In this document: positions 47,636 through 58,190 of the stretch, one piece after another
Layout: each line of letters starts with the position of its first letter
Position numbering within the stretch: position 1 is the stretch's first letter
The notes under the pieces: generated by a model
Databases searched by the model: none
What the model was told of the DNA's origin: nothing
Seen by the model: only the letters and a program-made list of their open reading frames with translations
Position numbers and translations under genes: made by a program
Assembly: GCA_023525975.1 (NCBI GenBank)
Contig: CM042032.1
Span: 18,544,001-18,608,000, forward strand
DNA from: Smallanthus sonchifolius
Taxonomy: Eukaryota; Streptophyta; Magnoliopsida; Asterales; Asteraceae
Length of the DNA stretch: 64,000 bases
Direction: 5' to 3'

Positions 47636-48194
47636 ACGAATTGCTTAAATCTTATGATGTTAATGTTGGAAATCATAGGGCTTTCACCCATTAGGTTATT
47701 ACGAGTCTTTTTGTATAGTTTAATTTTTTTTAAAACATCTCCAAAGTAGTATTCGATTAACCCGTTTTAGAATGAACCCTAGATTCGGGTTCGTGTTAAA
47801 TTGGCTATTGTAAGCCCAAATTAAGTTGGGGCTTTTGATCTATGGACTAAAACGAAAGTGTAGGAGGTTTCAATTACCCGAAAAGATGATAAATCGATAG
47901 CGTACGGTAGAGGTGAGTTCTGCTGCAATTCCGGCTGCTTCAATATTTTCGGGAGATTCAGAGAGGATCGATAATGCGTTTGCTTGGGAGGATTTCAATT
48001 CAGATTAGAGGAATTGTGGTCCGAATGAAAGAATTTCGGTTTTTTTGAGACTAATCGAATTTCTTGGAGTTATTGGATGTAATTATGGGTATTATTCGAT
48101 TAATTGTTTTTGTTACTGGTAATGATGTGAATATCGGTTACGAATTCAAACGTTTCTGCGTTTAAAATCTGCATTTACGTTTCAACTGACGCGA

Positions 48195-48300
48195 GGCGCG
48201 ACCGTGCCAAGGCACCGGGCGCGACCATTCCAAAGCAAGGCGCGCGACCGTGCCAAGGCACTTGGCGCGACCGTGCCAGAACGAGGCGCGACCGTGCCTA
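48195..48300. repeat. Palindrome array 2 in G1 right LTR (5 copies)
   Basis: Five GGCGCGACCGTGCC-type copies about 20-25 bp apart, against two in the sister LTR. Confidence 0.9.
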
Positions 48301-48664
48301 TTAGGGTTTCTTGTTAATTTATAAAATTAGTCCTTGCAAATTTCAGTTTTGATAGATTTGTATAAATATGAACTTTTGTAGGTTTTAATAGGATATACTC
48401 GTGTAAAATTTGCGGATTTTCATTGAAACATAGTATTTAATTGTTGGTACGAATAGAATAAATCAGTGTACTAGAATTGGGTTTCAAATGTATCACATTG
48501 AATTGAAATATAGATAATGAAAATCAGAAATGTTACATTAGTCTTTGTATTGTAGTTTCTGTACGTATTAGTTATAGAGTTGTAATTACTAATGTATGTA
48601 CTAGTCGTCTGTTTTCTCTAAGTGTTTTGCGCACTTAGCATGTGCGCAGGAATTACTTCATGCG

Positions 48665-49912
48665 TACTTACTATTGGACAAGCAACCACCTAAGCCTAGC
48701 AGTGAAGAGGCTTGTCACTTAGTTGATCTAACTAAGGGTGATGATCAGGACAAAGATCCTGAAGCCGGACTGAGTGGTAATGAGCAGCAATCGTCGGCTT
48801 TGGCGATTGTTCCCATTTCTGCCATGCCTATGGCTGAGGGGGAGTCCACTCAGAGTGAAGGTGGAGGTGATGCTTCAGGAGGTAATAAAGGAAAGTCGGT
48901 GGCTTACGTTTTGAAAGATCTATCTGACGATGTATCGGATGATATGATCCTATTCTTAGAGCCAGACTACTCCAAAGAAGAACAGATCGAAGCTCTCTGC
49001 AATCTGGAAGAGGGAGAGATCGACTCTGCTGACGACTGGGATGAGGAGGATGATGATGTTGTAATGGAAGTTCCCAAGGGCGACAGGGAAGGAGAGTATG
49101 AGTTTGAAGATGGAGAGATGTTTGAAGTTCCATCATTTGAGGACATAGGTTCAGTCGAGCCTACTAGTACTGTTGAGGCATCAACTGAAGCCTCCCCTGC
49201 CAACCCTACACCTGTGGATCCAGAGGCATAGAAAGACAAACATAAGCCTGCAAGTTCATCGAAGGATCCGACTCCTGTATGGCAAAAGACATCAATCATA
49301 GACAAACATGGAGCGACATGAATGATCTTAGCTGTGAGGTTCGAGGAGGATAAGAAGTTGTTTGCAATCAAGCGAGCTGGGGGGGTTCAATACTTGAAAC
49401 CAACCAGCGAAGCTTTCAACTCCTTTCCAAGATACGACCTCGTGAACCTAGCAAACCGAGAGCTGCTGGGTCACTCAAATTATGCAGTAGCGATGGGCTT
49501 ATGGCAGGTTCTACAGTGAGAGGTAAGATATGGGAAGTTCAAAATGTTTAAGCCTCAAGTGCCCAAGCAAGTCAGGGACAAGAACGTTAGACATCCTGTG
49601 ACTAATAAAAGCTTAAAGAAACTGGTATACAAGCCAGTGATGTGTGAAACCAAGATCCCCCAGAGCAAGTTATCTCAGGATATCCTCGGTAACATATGGT
49701 ACTGGTACGTAGATCCTAAATCGGGCGAGGCAGTGGTGATTGGAAAGGTGTCATCCGAGAGTGGAAGCTTAGTGCCAAGGGAACTAATCAGAGTGTTTGA
49801 TGAAGTATGCTTCATAAACTTTTCTGTGAAAGATCTGGAGGCGCTAGCGGACAGGTACTACATGTACACGGACGAGTGGACAAAGTTCCTTGCTTCTAAA
49901 TATGACAAGTGA
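48665..49912 (+). pseudogene. C3 third-ORF remnant
   Basis: An acidic, disordered segment (DDWDEEDDDVVMEVP, EGEYEFEDGEMFEVP) is followed by a C-terminal domain homologous to C2: KKLFAIKRAGGVQYLKP, then KLVYKPVMCETKIPQ, YWYVDPKSGEAVV, VCFINFSVKDLEAL and YTDEWTKFL. Stops at 49229-49231, about 49319 and 49517 break it; the deletion junction is at about 48665. It aligns with C2 45140-46362 and with C4 on the other strand. Confidence 0.8.
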
Positions 49913-49996
49913 TCAAGTTCTGCCTTGATTACAAGAAGAAGATAGAAGATAAAGCTAGGGAGCAGTGAAGACCGAAGACAATCCAGAGATGTTGTC

Positions 49997-50007
49997 AAGG
50001 GGGAGTT
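49997..50007 (+). other. C3 polypurine tract
   Basis: AAGGGGGAGTT immediately before the 3' LTR. Confidence 0.88.
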
Positions 50008-50519
50008 TGTTGAAGCACGTTTGTGTGACAAACACTCTGGATACTGTCTTAGCTTTTGTACTTGTCTTGTATGTATTAGTCTTTGTATTGTAGTGTCTGT
50101 ACGTATTAGTTATCGAGTTGTAATTACTAATGTATGTACTAGTCGTATGTTTTCTCTAAGTGTTTTGCGCACTTAGCATGTGCGCAGGAATTACTTCCTG
50201 CGAACTTAGCAAGTACGCAAGTATACTCTGCGTACTTGCTAAGTACGTAGGAACAATTTGCCCTGCGCACTTGTTAAGTGCGTAGAGATCAGGTCTAGTA
50301 TAAATAGGCTAGGTTAACCGAAGATATGTACGCAGGCATTTTGCATTAAGTTGTATTCTCTTTGTAACCTTCAAGTTTATAATAGATGGTGTTTTAAAGT
50401 AATTTCGTTGTCGGATTACTTTGTGTTATTTGATTCTCCAACTAGTCACGGGCATTCTGCACCCGGTCCGACTAGTCACACACCCATACGTAACGATCCG
50501 AGACACCCGGGGACCTACA
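50008..50519 (+). repeat. C3 3' LTR (512 bp) with palindrome array and TATA box
   Basis: Runs TGTTGAAGCACG...GGGGACCTACA. Four ~21-bp palindromes at 50166-50186, 50199-50219, 50229-50249 and 50264-50284 precede the TATA box TATAAATA (50299-50306). Arms differ from C2: GCGCACTT/AAGTGCGT and GCGTACTT/AAGTACGT. The flank is GAAAT. Confidence 0.9.
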
Positions 50520-52449
50520 GAAATGGTAAGTCGTGACAACACCATTCAAATGTGAGGGAAGTTGCAGACATGTTGTATTATCAGTTATTGACAAATTTTG
50601 AAACTCTGTGATCCTTTTCCAACCAAGGTTAGTGGGAAATTAAGGACCAAGTTGAAAGTTGAGAACTTTATCATTTGAAGGATGTGTCCTACACTCATAG
50701 GAGTGCAATTTTAAGAATATAGTTCAGTGTTCTACGGTTGTTAACCGTTCTAAGCTGTATGCTACAAGGAAAGTGAACAAAGGATAAATCATATTTGACC
50801 TTGCTTTTTTTTGGAGGTCTACAAATATACATTTCGTTCGTCTTCTCAACTTTCCTTCAAATTTTTATTATCACTCCTTTCCATGATCTTTTGGAATGCC
50901 TATGCGTTAATCCTTAACGAACCTAAGGACATGAATTCCTCACATTTCGCAAATCCCTGAAGTTATACGTGATTCTGCTATTGTGTTTCTGACAACTAAT
51001 TTAAGGGGTCAAGCCCAGATTAGATTGAAAATGATATCATAACACAGTCTACCAACTTAATGGGTTGGCAAACCCATAATCAATTTCGGGAGACACCTTT
51101 TCTATGAGACCACTTCCATGGTCCCACTGTTTACTTTCTCACCTAGACGAAATGTGGCAAATCTAAACGAATTTAGAACTTCATAAGCCTTATCTGCCTT
51201 ATGGACATGATGGTAAGTCATGATCCTACAAAACATGACAGTACAACCTAAATACTGGACTGCAGTAGAAGTGTAGTGTAAACAAAGGTTAATGAGGTAT
51301 TAAACCCAAGCTTCGCATATGACAGTACAACCTAAATGTTGGACTGTAGTAGAAGTGTAGTGTAAACAAAGGTTTATGAGGTATTAAACCCAAGCTTCGC
51401 CAACGAAAGCTTACAAGGAATCTTGAAATCTTTAATCCTTTGCGTCCAATGTTAATGGAAAAAAATTTATATGACGCAAAACCTAATATGAGAGTAAAAA
51501 TTTTAACCCCAGCAAATGCTTTCGTGGAGCATAAGGGAACAATCATAAAGTTTCATTTCTGAATTTTATCATTGCTACCCGATTACAGTAAAATGATGGA
51601 AATACAGTTAGAAAATGAAAAGAAATAACTACGTCACTAATTCTCAGTAATTGGTTAAAAGTCCGTTCTCACTTTCCTTGAACCCGTGAAGATTCATTTA
51701 CCTACAATAATTGTTGAGAAAAATCAATATGAGATTTTATTGTCTCAAAAATTAATTGTTTGACACTTATTTTATCTAGGTTTCAATTTAAATCAAATTA
51801 CAAATAACATTCATGATTGAAATTACCCGTAATGAGAGTTGACAAAATCAAGGTCAATCTCAGGAGATCGTATCTCCATAAAACCTTATTCCACATCATA
51901 GCTGTCTAATTCACTACTTTGACAACAACTAACGGTTCCTCTAAACCATTCCGACTTATTTAAGAGAAATAGCATACGAGGATGTTCTTTTCTGGAACTC
52001 AATTGAATCAGTTTAACCTACGCACTGGTTAGACAAGTGAAATATTAGTTAAGAATCTTTTGATCTAGAAAGACTTGATGCATCAAGGCATTGACTGGTT
52101 GAAGAAACAGTCAGGTACCCGACTTTGAACTAAGGCCTAAACATCTCGTCAAACCATCTGGCATATCTTACTAAACTTCCGATGATTCGTTTTAAATTCT
52201 ATCATGATTTGGTCTTCGTGTGATAAGACACGTAGATGAATAAAGAGTATGTGCACACATACATTCAGAATTTCACAAGCATGAATGCACCATTTCCTTT
52301 TCATTAACAATGATGATTATCAAACGATTCCACTCTGATGAGAGGGGCCACGTAATGAAACTCATTTTTATTAGTTCGCATCAATCAGAGAACCTCTCAG
52401 TGACTCACGCATTACATGGAAGTGACCTCACTAAGTGTAATCCCTTTTT
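50520..52449. other. Unassigned DNA between C3 and C4
   Basis: No convincing ORF, LTR end, primer site or RNA gene. Contains an 84-bp tandem duplication (51236-51400). It may be old degraded transposon or the pre-insertion locus of C3 and C4. Confidence 0.5.
51236..51400. repeat. 84-bp tandem duplication
   Basis: 51236-51319 and 51320-51400 differ at only a few positions (tgacagtacaacctaaat... to ...cccaagcttcgc). Confidence 0.92.
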
Positions 52450-53851
52450 TAAGTGCCAATATCTCGATGGATCTTCAAACACATGAACGAATACGAACGA
52501 TATCAAAGTCTCACACGTTATAGGCGGAATCTATACGTGTGGTGATTCAAGAAGAAAATTCAAAGAAACACAATTGTATTATGAACAAGAGTGATTACAG
52601 GGAAATTACCAAAAACTGCTAACCACATACGGTTAGGGTAAACATGCATTTATACTTATCTAATACTATACTAAGCCCAAACATTACATCTTCTCGGCCT
52701 TTAGGTCGGCCCATAACACGCTAGTAGTGAACCTTAAGTTCACGACTTACACCAAAACTCTTTGATATTTAATCCTCTCTAATCAAGGTCCTATAATCTC
52801 CCCCTAGGATTAAGCTATCAATGTTCTTCAAAAGTTGATTTCTTCGAAATGGCTTCCACTTCCCGCATAGAGCTTCTTTCTAATGACATCAACAACTGCT
52901 ATAGTAAAGACTTTAGCTTGTTGTTTAAAAAGTTGATCACTTCTGATTTGATTCCTTGCCAACACATTAATTTCTTCCTCACCAAACTTTGACAGATCAA
53001 TAGGATCTAGAATTCTAAACTCAGTAGTTGTCGTTACAATCATAGCTTCAGCAGAAACTGGATCATAAGCCCAAAACTGAAAGTTTTTCAGCGAGTTACA
53101 GGTACCTTCTTGTTAACAGGAACCTTCTTAGTGATCTTTGTTGCTGGCCAGATAATGCTATACCGACTCCTTCCATTACGAGGGTCCTTAACACCCTTTG
53201 CTTTATTCAATGTTGATTTAACAGTTTTCATGCCGGTAAAGTTTGTCAGGCACTGTTGATTAAGAAAGTTATAGAACATGTTTGCCATTGTAACGTTACC
53301 TTTGTTGACAACATATGCTTCATTTAACTCCCTGAGATCTATTTTAGTCCAGGAGCTAAAGTCATTAGCGTTCTTGTAGTATTCCTGTCGACCACTATTC
53401 CTCTTCACCGCGAACATATTCTTCTTTTGGTTGAATTGCCAGGAAGCAATCCAGGACCTGTCACATCTCTTTGAATAGTAACCTTCAAAGTTGGTTGTAA
53501 CATGAGTCTCTATAGGTGGACCAGGTGGCAAAAACCAAGAAGGAAGTTCCTTTCTAGGGTTTACTCCTGCACTTGAAGATTCATTGATTTCAGCAGAAGA
53601 GGTTAGATTGACTTCATCATCAATATCTTGATTCAGTCTCTTTAACTCAGAATCTGAAGAACTCTCAAACATTTCCACTTTTAATGCATCATTAGGACTT
53701 GAGTCTTTGTCCTTAGATTGATCACTAGTAAGCATATCATCCTGATTTCCTTCAAGATCGAAATTACGAAGATCATCATCTTGATTATCTCCAGCATTAT
53801 CATTCTGATTACTTCCTCCTACATCTCCACCTCTTTGATCATCATCATTAT
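52450..53851 (-). mobile_element. C4: Copia fragment (third ORF end, polypurine tract, LTR)
   Basis: Minus-strand fragment interrupted by G3 at 53851/53852. The order ORF, AGGGGGAGA (52797-52805), LTR-like start TATAGGACC at about 52794 is that of C2 and C3. The far LTR end is not determined; 52450 is an estimate. A TATA-like TATAAATG lies near 52650 on the minus strand. Confidence 0.65.
52828..53851 (-). pseudogene. C4 third-ORF remnant
   Basis: Reads from the G3 junction with an Asn/Asp-rich acidic start, then WIASWQFNQKKNMFAVKRNSG, homologous to the C2 and C3 KLFAIKR block. After a one-base frameshift near 53090 the reading continues FQFWAYDPVSAEAMI, homologous to the WYVD...GEA block, and ends HFEEINF with a stop at 52828. 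The protein is far more diverged than C2 is from C1, so C4 belongs to another subfamily. Role unknown. Confidence 0.75.
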
Positions 53852-54091
53852 TGTAACATTTCTGATTTTAGTATTCATATTTTCAATTCAATGTAATGCA
53901 TTTCGAACTCAATACTCGTGCACTGTCTTGTTCTATTTTTCCGCCTCAAATTAAATGCAATGATTCAATACAAATTCACAAGTTTTACACAATTATATAC
54001 ATTTAAACACTATGCAAGAAACTATTTAATTCAAACTTATCAAACCTGAAAAGTCAAGGACTAAAGTTGAAAATTTATCAAGAAACCCTAA

Positions 54092-54175
54092 TTAGCACGG
54101 TCGTGCTTCGTCCTGGCACGGTTGCGCCAAGTGCCTCGGCACGATCGTGCCTCTAATGGGCACGGTCGCGCCTGC
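54092..54175. repeat. Palindrome array 1, G3 5' LTR (4 copies)
   Basis: GCACGGTCGTGC-type units, including the perfect palindrome GCACGATCGTGC near 54140; the sister LTR has seven units. Confidence 0.9.
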
Positions 54176-54733
54176 GTAACAGTCAAAACGTAAATGCAGT
54201 TTCAAAATGCTTGGTCGTTTGAATTCAAATCCGATGTGCGTTTCACTTTCAGTATCAAAGAAAATAATTGTCAATTTCGATCATTACCACCCAATTACGA
54301 ATTCTCTCAAGAAAAACCGTCCAAAATTTCTCCTAAGCCTCGAATCATTCTTTTCGATCCTGTAGCTAGCAATTAATCAAGAAACTCGATCCTCCAAGCA
54401 TCTCTAAGTTTTCTGAAGCGTTGGAACAGCCGGAATCGCAGCAGAAGACGCCGGAAGCCATTATCACCGTTGCCGGAACTCTTTTCTGCCGTTCACTATC
54501 AATTCGATACGCTTCAGGGTAACTATAATCTTTTCCTCAGTCGATTCAGTCTCTTTATAAAAAGCCCCTTATCAATTTGGGCTTTCAATATGTAAACCAT
54601 CCCGAATCCGAATTATTATTTTAATAAAAAATGATTTAGTCGAACCCATTCTTAAACACGATTTCCATAGAATTAATTTGTTTAAATAGACTCGTAACAA
54701 CTCAGTAATCAAAAGCCCTATCAATTCCAACGC

Positions 54734-54741
54734 TATAAATA
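54734..54741 (+). promoter_or_regulatory. G3 TATA box
   Basis: TATAAATA, 883 bp into the LTR, about 40 bp before palindrome array 2. The sister copy is at 62509-62516. Confidence 0.65.
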
Positions 54742-54774
54742 CAAGATTTGTTCAATTCGTGTCTGATTTGGAAG

Positions 54775-55045
54775 AGACACGGTCGCGCTAATCATCTAGC
54801 GCGGCCGTGCCGACTAGCAGCGCGGTCGTGTCCTCCTGTCCAGACATAGTCATGCCCTCTGGGCTAATCTCTGTTGTGTTTAAGATTCATAGACACGATC
54901 GTGCCAAGCTAAGGCACGGTCGTGCCTCGCGTATTGTCCAAATTGCCTCTGTTTGATCAAACCCGGACGCGCCCCGACTAGCGCGGTCGCGCCCGTGGTT
55001 CGGGCGCGGTCGTGCCCTTCCCAGGCACGGTCGTGTTTAGGACAA
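54775..55045. repeat. Palindrome array 2, G3 5' LTR
   Basis: About ten GCGCGGTCGTGC/GCACGGTCGTGC-type units just downstream of the TATA box, so probably transcribed. The sister array is 62550-62840. Confidence 0.88.
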
Positions 55046-55621
55046 AAGCTTTTGGGCAGATTTATTATTATTATATTTTAATCAGTAAAGATTTCAGATT
55101 AAGTTTTTAAATAAAAATAGTTAGTTTTATAAAAAGGTATTTGAAAATATCAAATAATTAATCTTGAAATAAATGGAAAATCATTTAATTAAAAGTTTAA
55201 AAAATTAAATTTGTTATTAAACTTTTCATTTAAAACATTTTATTTGTAAGTTACATACTTTATAAATAAATAAATAAGATTATTTATTCTTCATTTTTAA
55301 ATAAAAATATTTATTTATTTATTAAATTACATTTAACACATACTTTATTTTCATAATCAATGATTTTATAAATATTCTATTTTACTATTCAATTCTCAAC
55401 CTTAATCAAAATGTTTCAAAAATATTTACTTCAAACTTTATATATGTTATTCAATACTTTTAAATACAAATCAATAGTTTTATACACAAATCCAACCTTC
55501 ATTTTTAGACTAAACTCTGTGCACATATTTGATTCAATATACATTATTATATATGGTAACTCGTGCGTATCAAGGATTCTTATCTTATCTATACACTTTG
55601 TTAGCTACACTTCCATACCAA

Positions 55622-56074
55622 GTGAGTATTTCATAGCCCCTTTTACTCTTTTACACTTTTGGGGTGAAACATGAACATTATTCAAATTACACATTACAAT
55701 TTACACAAACAACACAAAGTACAAATCCTATTTACTTTCATGTGTGCAATTTGAGCTTTATGCCCGAGTGCTAGGTGTGCTAACCTTTGTATGCGATTAT
55801 GTGCAATCATTAACTATACAAGCCGACGGTTTTCAATGATAGATCTATTGAGTCTGACAAACCCACCCAGGTGCGCGGTGATTGAAACCGACAACACAAT
55901 TTTTTCATGCTAGTTACAAAGGTTTGGTTGTACATGGTTACACAATAGCTGCTCCCCATAAATGCCTTATTTATCATGATATGTAAAGGATTTGTTTTCA
56001 ACTATATGCTATCTATATACAACTGTGTTATACTCACCAACGTTTTAGTTGACTTTATTTTATTCATGTTTCAG
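55622..56074 (+). other. Candidate LTR intron in G3 5' LTR
   Basis: Donor CAAGTGAGTA with GT at 55622; acceptor TATTCATGTTTCAG ending 56074; 453 bp. Lies between the TATA box and the primer site, hence inside the predicted leader RNA. Confidence 0.5.
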
Positions 56075-56308
56075 GCCCTAATATGTGAGAATGATTCAAG
56101 ACGTGCTCAATATAGGATTTGGACTTAGCAATTTAAATCAAGAATTCTATGAGTTGTTTTATGTTTCTTTGTTTGAATTTGGTTTGTACTTAGATTATTT
56201 GTAATGGAAATTTGACTTTAATATATTTCAATTTAGTCAACCATGTGCTATGAACAGTCTTACATGTCCCGCCCCGATGATTCCGCCATCGATCGAGATG
56301 TGGCAGAT

Positions 56309-56321
56309 TGGTATCAGAGCC
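56309..56321 (+). other. G3 primer-binding site
   Basis: TGGTATCAGAGCC, three bases after the LTR. Confidence 0.95.
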
Positions 56322-56711
56322 TTGGTTATAGGGAATTAGGTTATTAGACACCTTGACCTAGACTATAACTTTAGGACAACCACTTATGCTATGCTTCATG
56401 ATTATGTGCTATGTGCTACATGTTATATGTTACATGCTTAGTATGATTACTTATTATTTCATTTTGATGACTTATGTGTTTTAAATCCACGACTTATTAG
56501 GATATTCTTAATAATTAAATAAATAATATCCTTTCCTATATTCTAAAACCTCATAATATTTCTATCTTTATCCTTCTTAGCATGTGGAAAAATTCTTGAA
56601 GCAAAAATCTCTAAAATTTTTATTTCTTCGTTAAGGTTTTTAAACTTGTTAAATTATTTGAGGACACGTGCAATCTGGAAGGGTGACACCTGTATTTTGG
56701 GTTTTCTGTCT

Positions 56712-56774
56712 AGGAAAGCATTTCGCATAAATCCCAATCAACCGAGGGACCCGTATGCTTTCCTGGGAATTCCC
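56712..56774 (+). other. G3 leader stem-loop with palindrome
   Basis: AGGAAAGCAT (56712-56721) pairs perfectly with ATGCTTTCCT (56755-56764), 10 pairs, 33-base loop. Directly followed by the palindrome GGGAATTCCC (56765-56774). A candidate packaging/dimerisation element; shared with G1, N1 and N2. Confidence 0.55.
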
Positions 56775-56983
56775 GAGATGAGTGTTTACTTATAGGCTAA
56801 AGCATGTCTCCTTGAAGATTATATAAGTTTAATTAACCTTAATGTGCCATGGTATTCAAGTGATTTTGTCACTTTTGAGTACAATCCAAACTAAGAATAT
56901 CTATTTTTATTTTCTCATTCTATTAAACCCTATCAAATCTCATAAGTTCTTACAATCTTTCTTGTCTTGTGAAAATCTGTAGA

Positions 56984-58190
56984 ATGCCTCCTCGTCGTGC
57001 TCCCGCAACCAACGCCAACACCGACATTGCTGCTATTCTTACCCAATTGGTGACACAACTCACCCAAGCCAATAGTGCCACCAATGGCAACAATGGTGGA
57101 AATGGAAGCAATAGTGGTAATAATGGTGGAAATGGTGGAAATGGTGGTAACAATCCATTTCAATGCACATTCAAGCACTTCAACTCGTGTAATCCCCTCA
57201 AGTTTTATGGAACCGAAGGAGCTACTGGACTCCTTCAATGGTTTGAAAGCATTGAGAATACCTTTCTCAATAGTGACTGTCCCGACAACCTCCGTGTTCG
57301 TCATGCTACAAGTGTCCTACAAAAACGGGCACTTACATGGTGGAATGGTGAGAAAAGGAATAGGGGTGTTGATGTAGCTATGGCCTTACCTTGGGATGAG
57401 GTCAAAAGGCTTATGAACGAGGAGTTCTGCCCTCGTAATGAAGTGAAAAAGTTAGAAGCTGAATTTTGGGATCTTGCCCAAGATAGTGGGGAAAGCTTAG
57501 CATATACAACACGGTTCCATGAGTTGAGTCTTCTCGTGCCCCACATGGTCACTCCTTTGTCCCGTTGTATCGAAAAGTATATTGGTGGGCTACCAAGACA
57601 AATCCAAGATACTGTCTTAGGTAGAAATCCTGCTACTCTGGAGGATGCTATTCGTCTATCCGCCACCTTAACTGATAACCATGTGAAAGCGGGAACACTT
57701 ACTAAGAAGGGTACCAAGAAAGTTTCTGACACTATAACCCCTCCTATCCACAACAAAGAAGCCACAACTGAACCCTCCCGCAATAATAGGAAAAGGAAGA
57801 CTAGAAACTATGCTGTGGTCACTCCTGCTATTCCGGTTATCCAAGCTGCACCTATGGTTCAAACACCGGTCAAAAAGCCATATGTTGGAATTTACCCACT
57901 TTGTGCCACCTGCAACTACCATCATCCCCAAAGCATCCCATGTCGCCTTTGTACTTATTGTGGGAGATATGGTCATACAGTTAGTGTTTGTAGGACCAAA
58001 GCTCTTACGGGCCAAGCCAACCCACCAAACCAAACCAACACCCAAGTGGCTAATCAAGGTGTACCCGCTATTGCAAATGGGCGAGCATGTTATGAGTGTG
58101 GTAACCAGAACCATTTCCGTGATCAATGCCCAAAGTTAGTCAATGCTAGACAAGGTGGAGATCGTGGGCGTGCTTTCAACATAAAACGCC
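56984..58190 (+). pseudogene. G3 gag, ending in a frameshift
   Basis: Start ATG 56984 (MPPRRAPATNANTD), chosen because G1 has the same start. An Asn/Gly-rich spacer (GNGGNGGNN) at residues ~38-60 is followed by the capsid domain with LLQWFESIENTFLNSD, VLQKRALTWWNGEK and FCPRNEVKKLEAEFWDLAQ. Two zinc knuckles, CTYCGRYGHTVSVC near 57952 and CYECGNQNHFRDQC near 58087, bind RNA. A one-base insertion in an A run at 58182-58185 shifts the frame where G1 stays open, so gag is separated from protease. About 400 residues, usual for the family. Confidence 0.93.

Larger units (their letters stand above)
13995..48537 (-). mobile_element. G1: Ty3/Gypsy chromovirus (Tekay/Del-type), split by later insertions
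   Basis: Minus-strand element. Its 3' LTR remainder is 13995-15145, coding 15180-19699, leader 19700-20383, primer site 20384-20396, and 5' LTR 20400-21299 plus 46895-48537 around C2. It is inserted in the 5' LTR of C3 (right flank TTAGT continues that LTR). N1 sits in its left LTR and C2 in its right LTR. Gag and pol carry three stops and two frameshifts relative to G3, so it is dead. Everything between 21300 and 46894 belongs to later insertions. Confidence 0.9.
46895..48537 (-). repeat. G1 5' LTR, second part
   Basis: Continues from 21299 after C2. It ends at 48537 with minus-strand TGTAACATTTCTG. Contains the palindrome arrays 47342-47635 and 48195-48300. Confidence 0.92.
48538..50519 (+). 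mobile_element. C3: deleted Copia relic
   Basis: An LTR fragment (48538-48664) matching 50074-50201 of the 3' LTR is joined directly to the end of a third ORF, then polypurine tract and full 3' LTR. Gag and pol are absent, so a deletion removed the interval from mid-LTR to the third ORF. G1 is inserted in the LTR fragment. The left end of the element is outside the window. Confidence 0.85.
53852..56305 (+). repeat. G3 5' LTR (2454 bp)
   Basis: Runs TGTAACATTTCTG...ATGTGGCA. It contains two palindrome arrays, a TATA box and a candidate intron. Its sister LTR lacks its last ~100 bp only because the window ends. Confidence 0.95.

Noticed and set aside
55411..55674. 87-residue ORF in the G3 LTR
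   Set aside because: AT-rich, not open in the sister LTR, crosses the candidate splice donor; no features.
57301..58126. Minus-strand ORFs of 152-160 codons opposite G3 gag
   Set aside because: Antisense shadows of gag; a similar antisense frame in G1 is broken differently, and there are no start context or family features.
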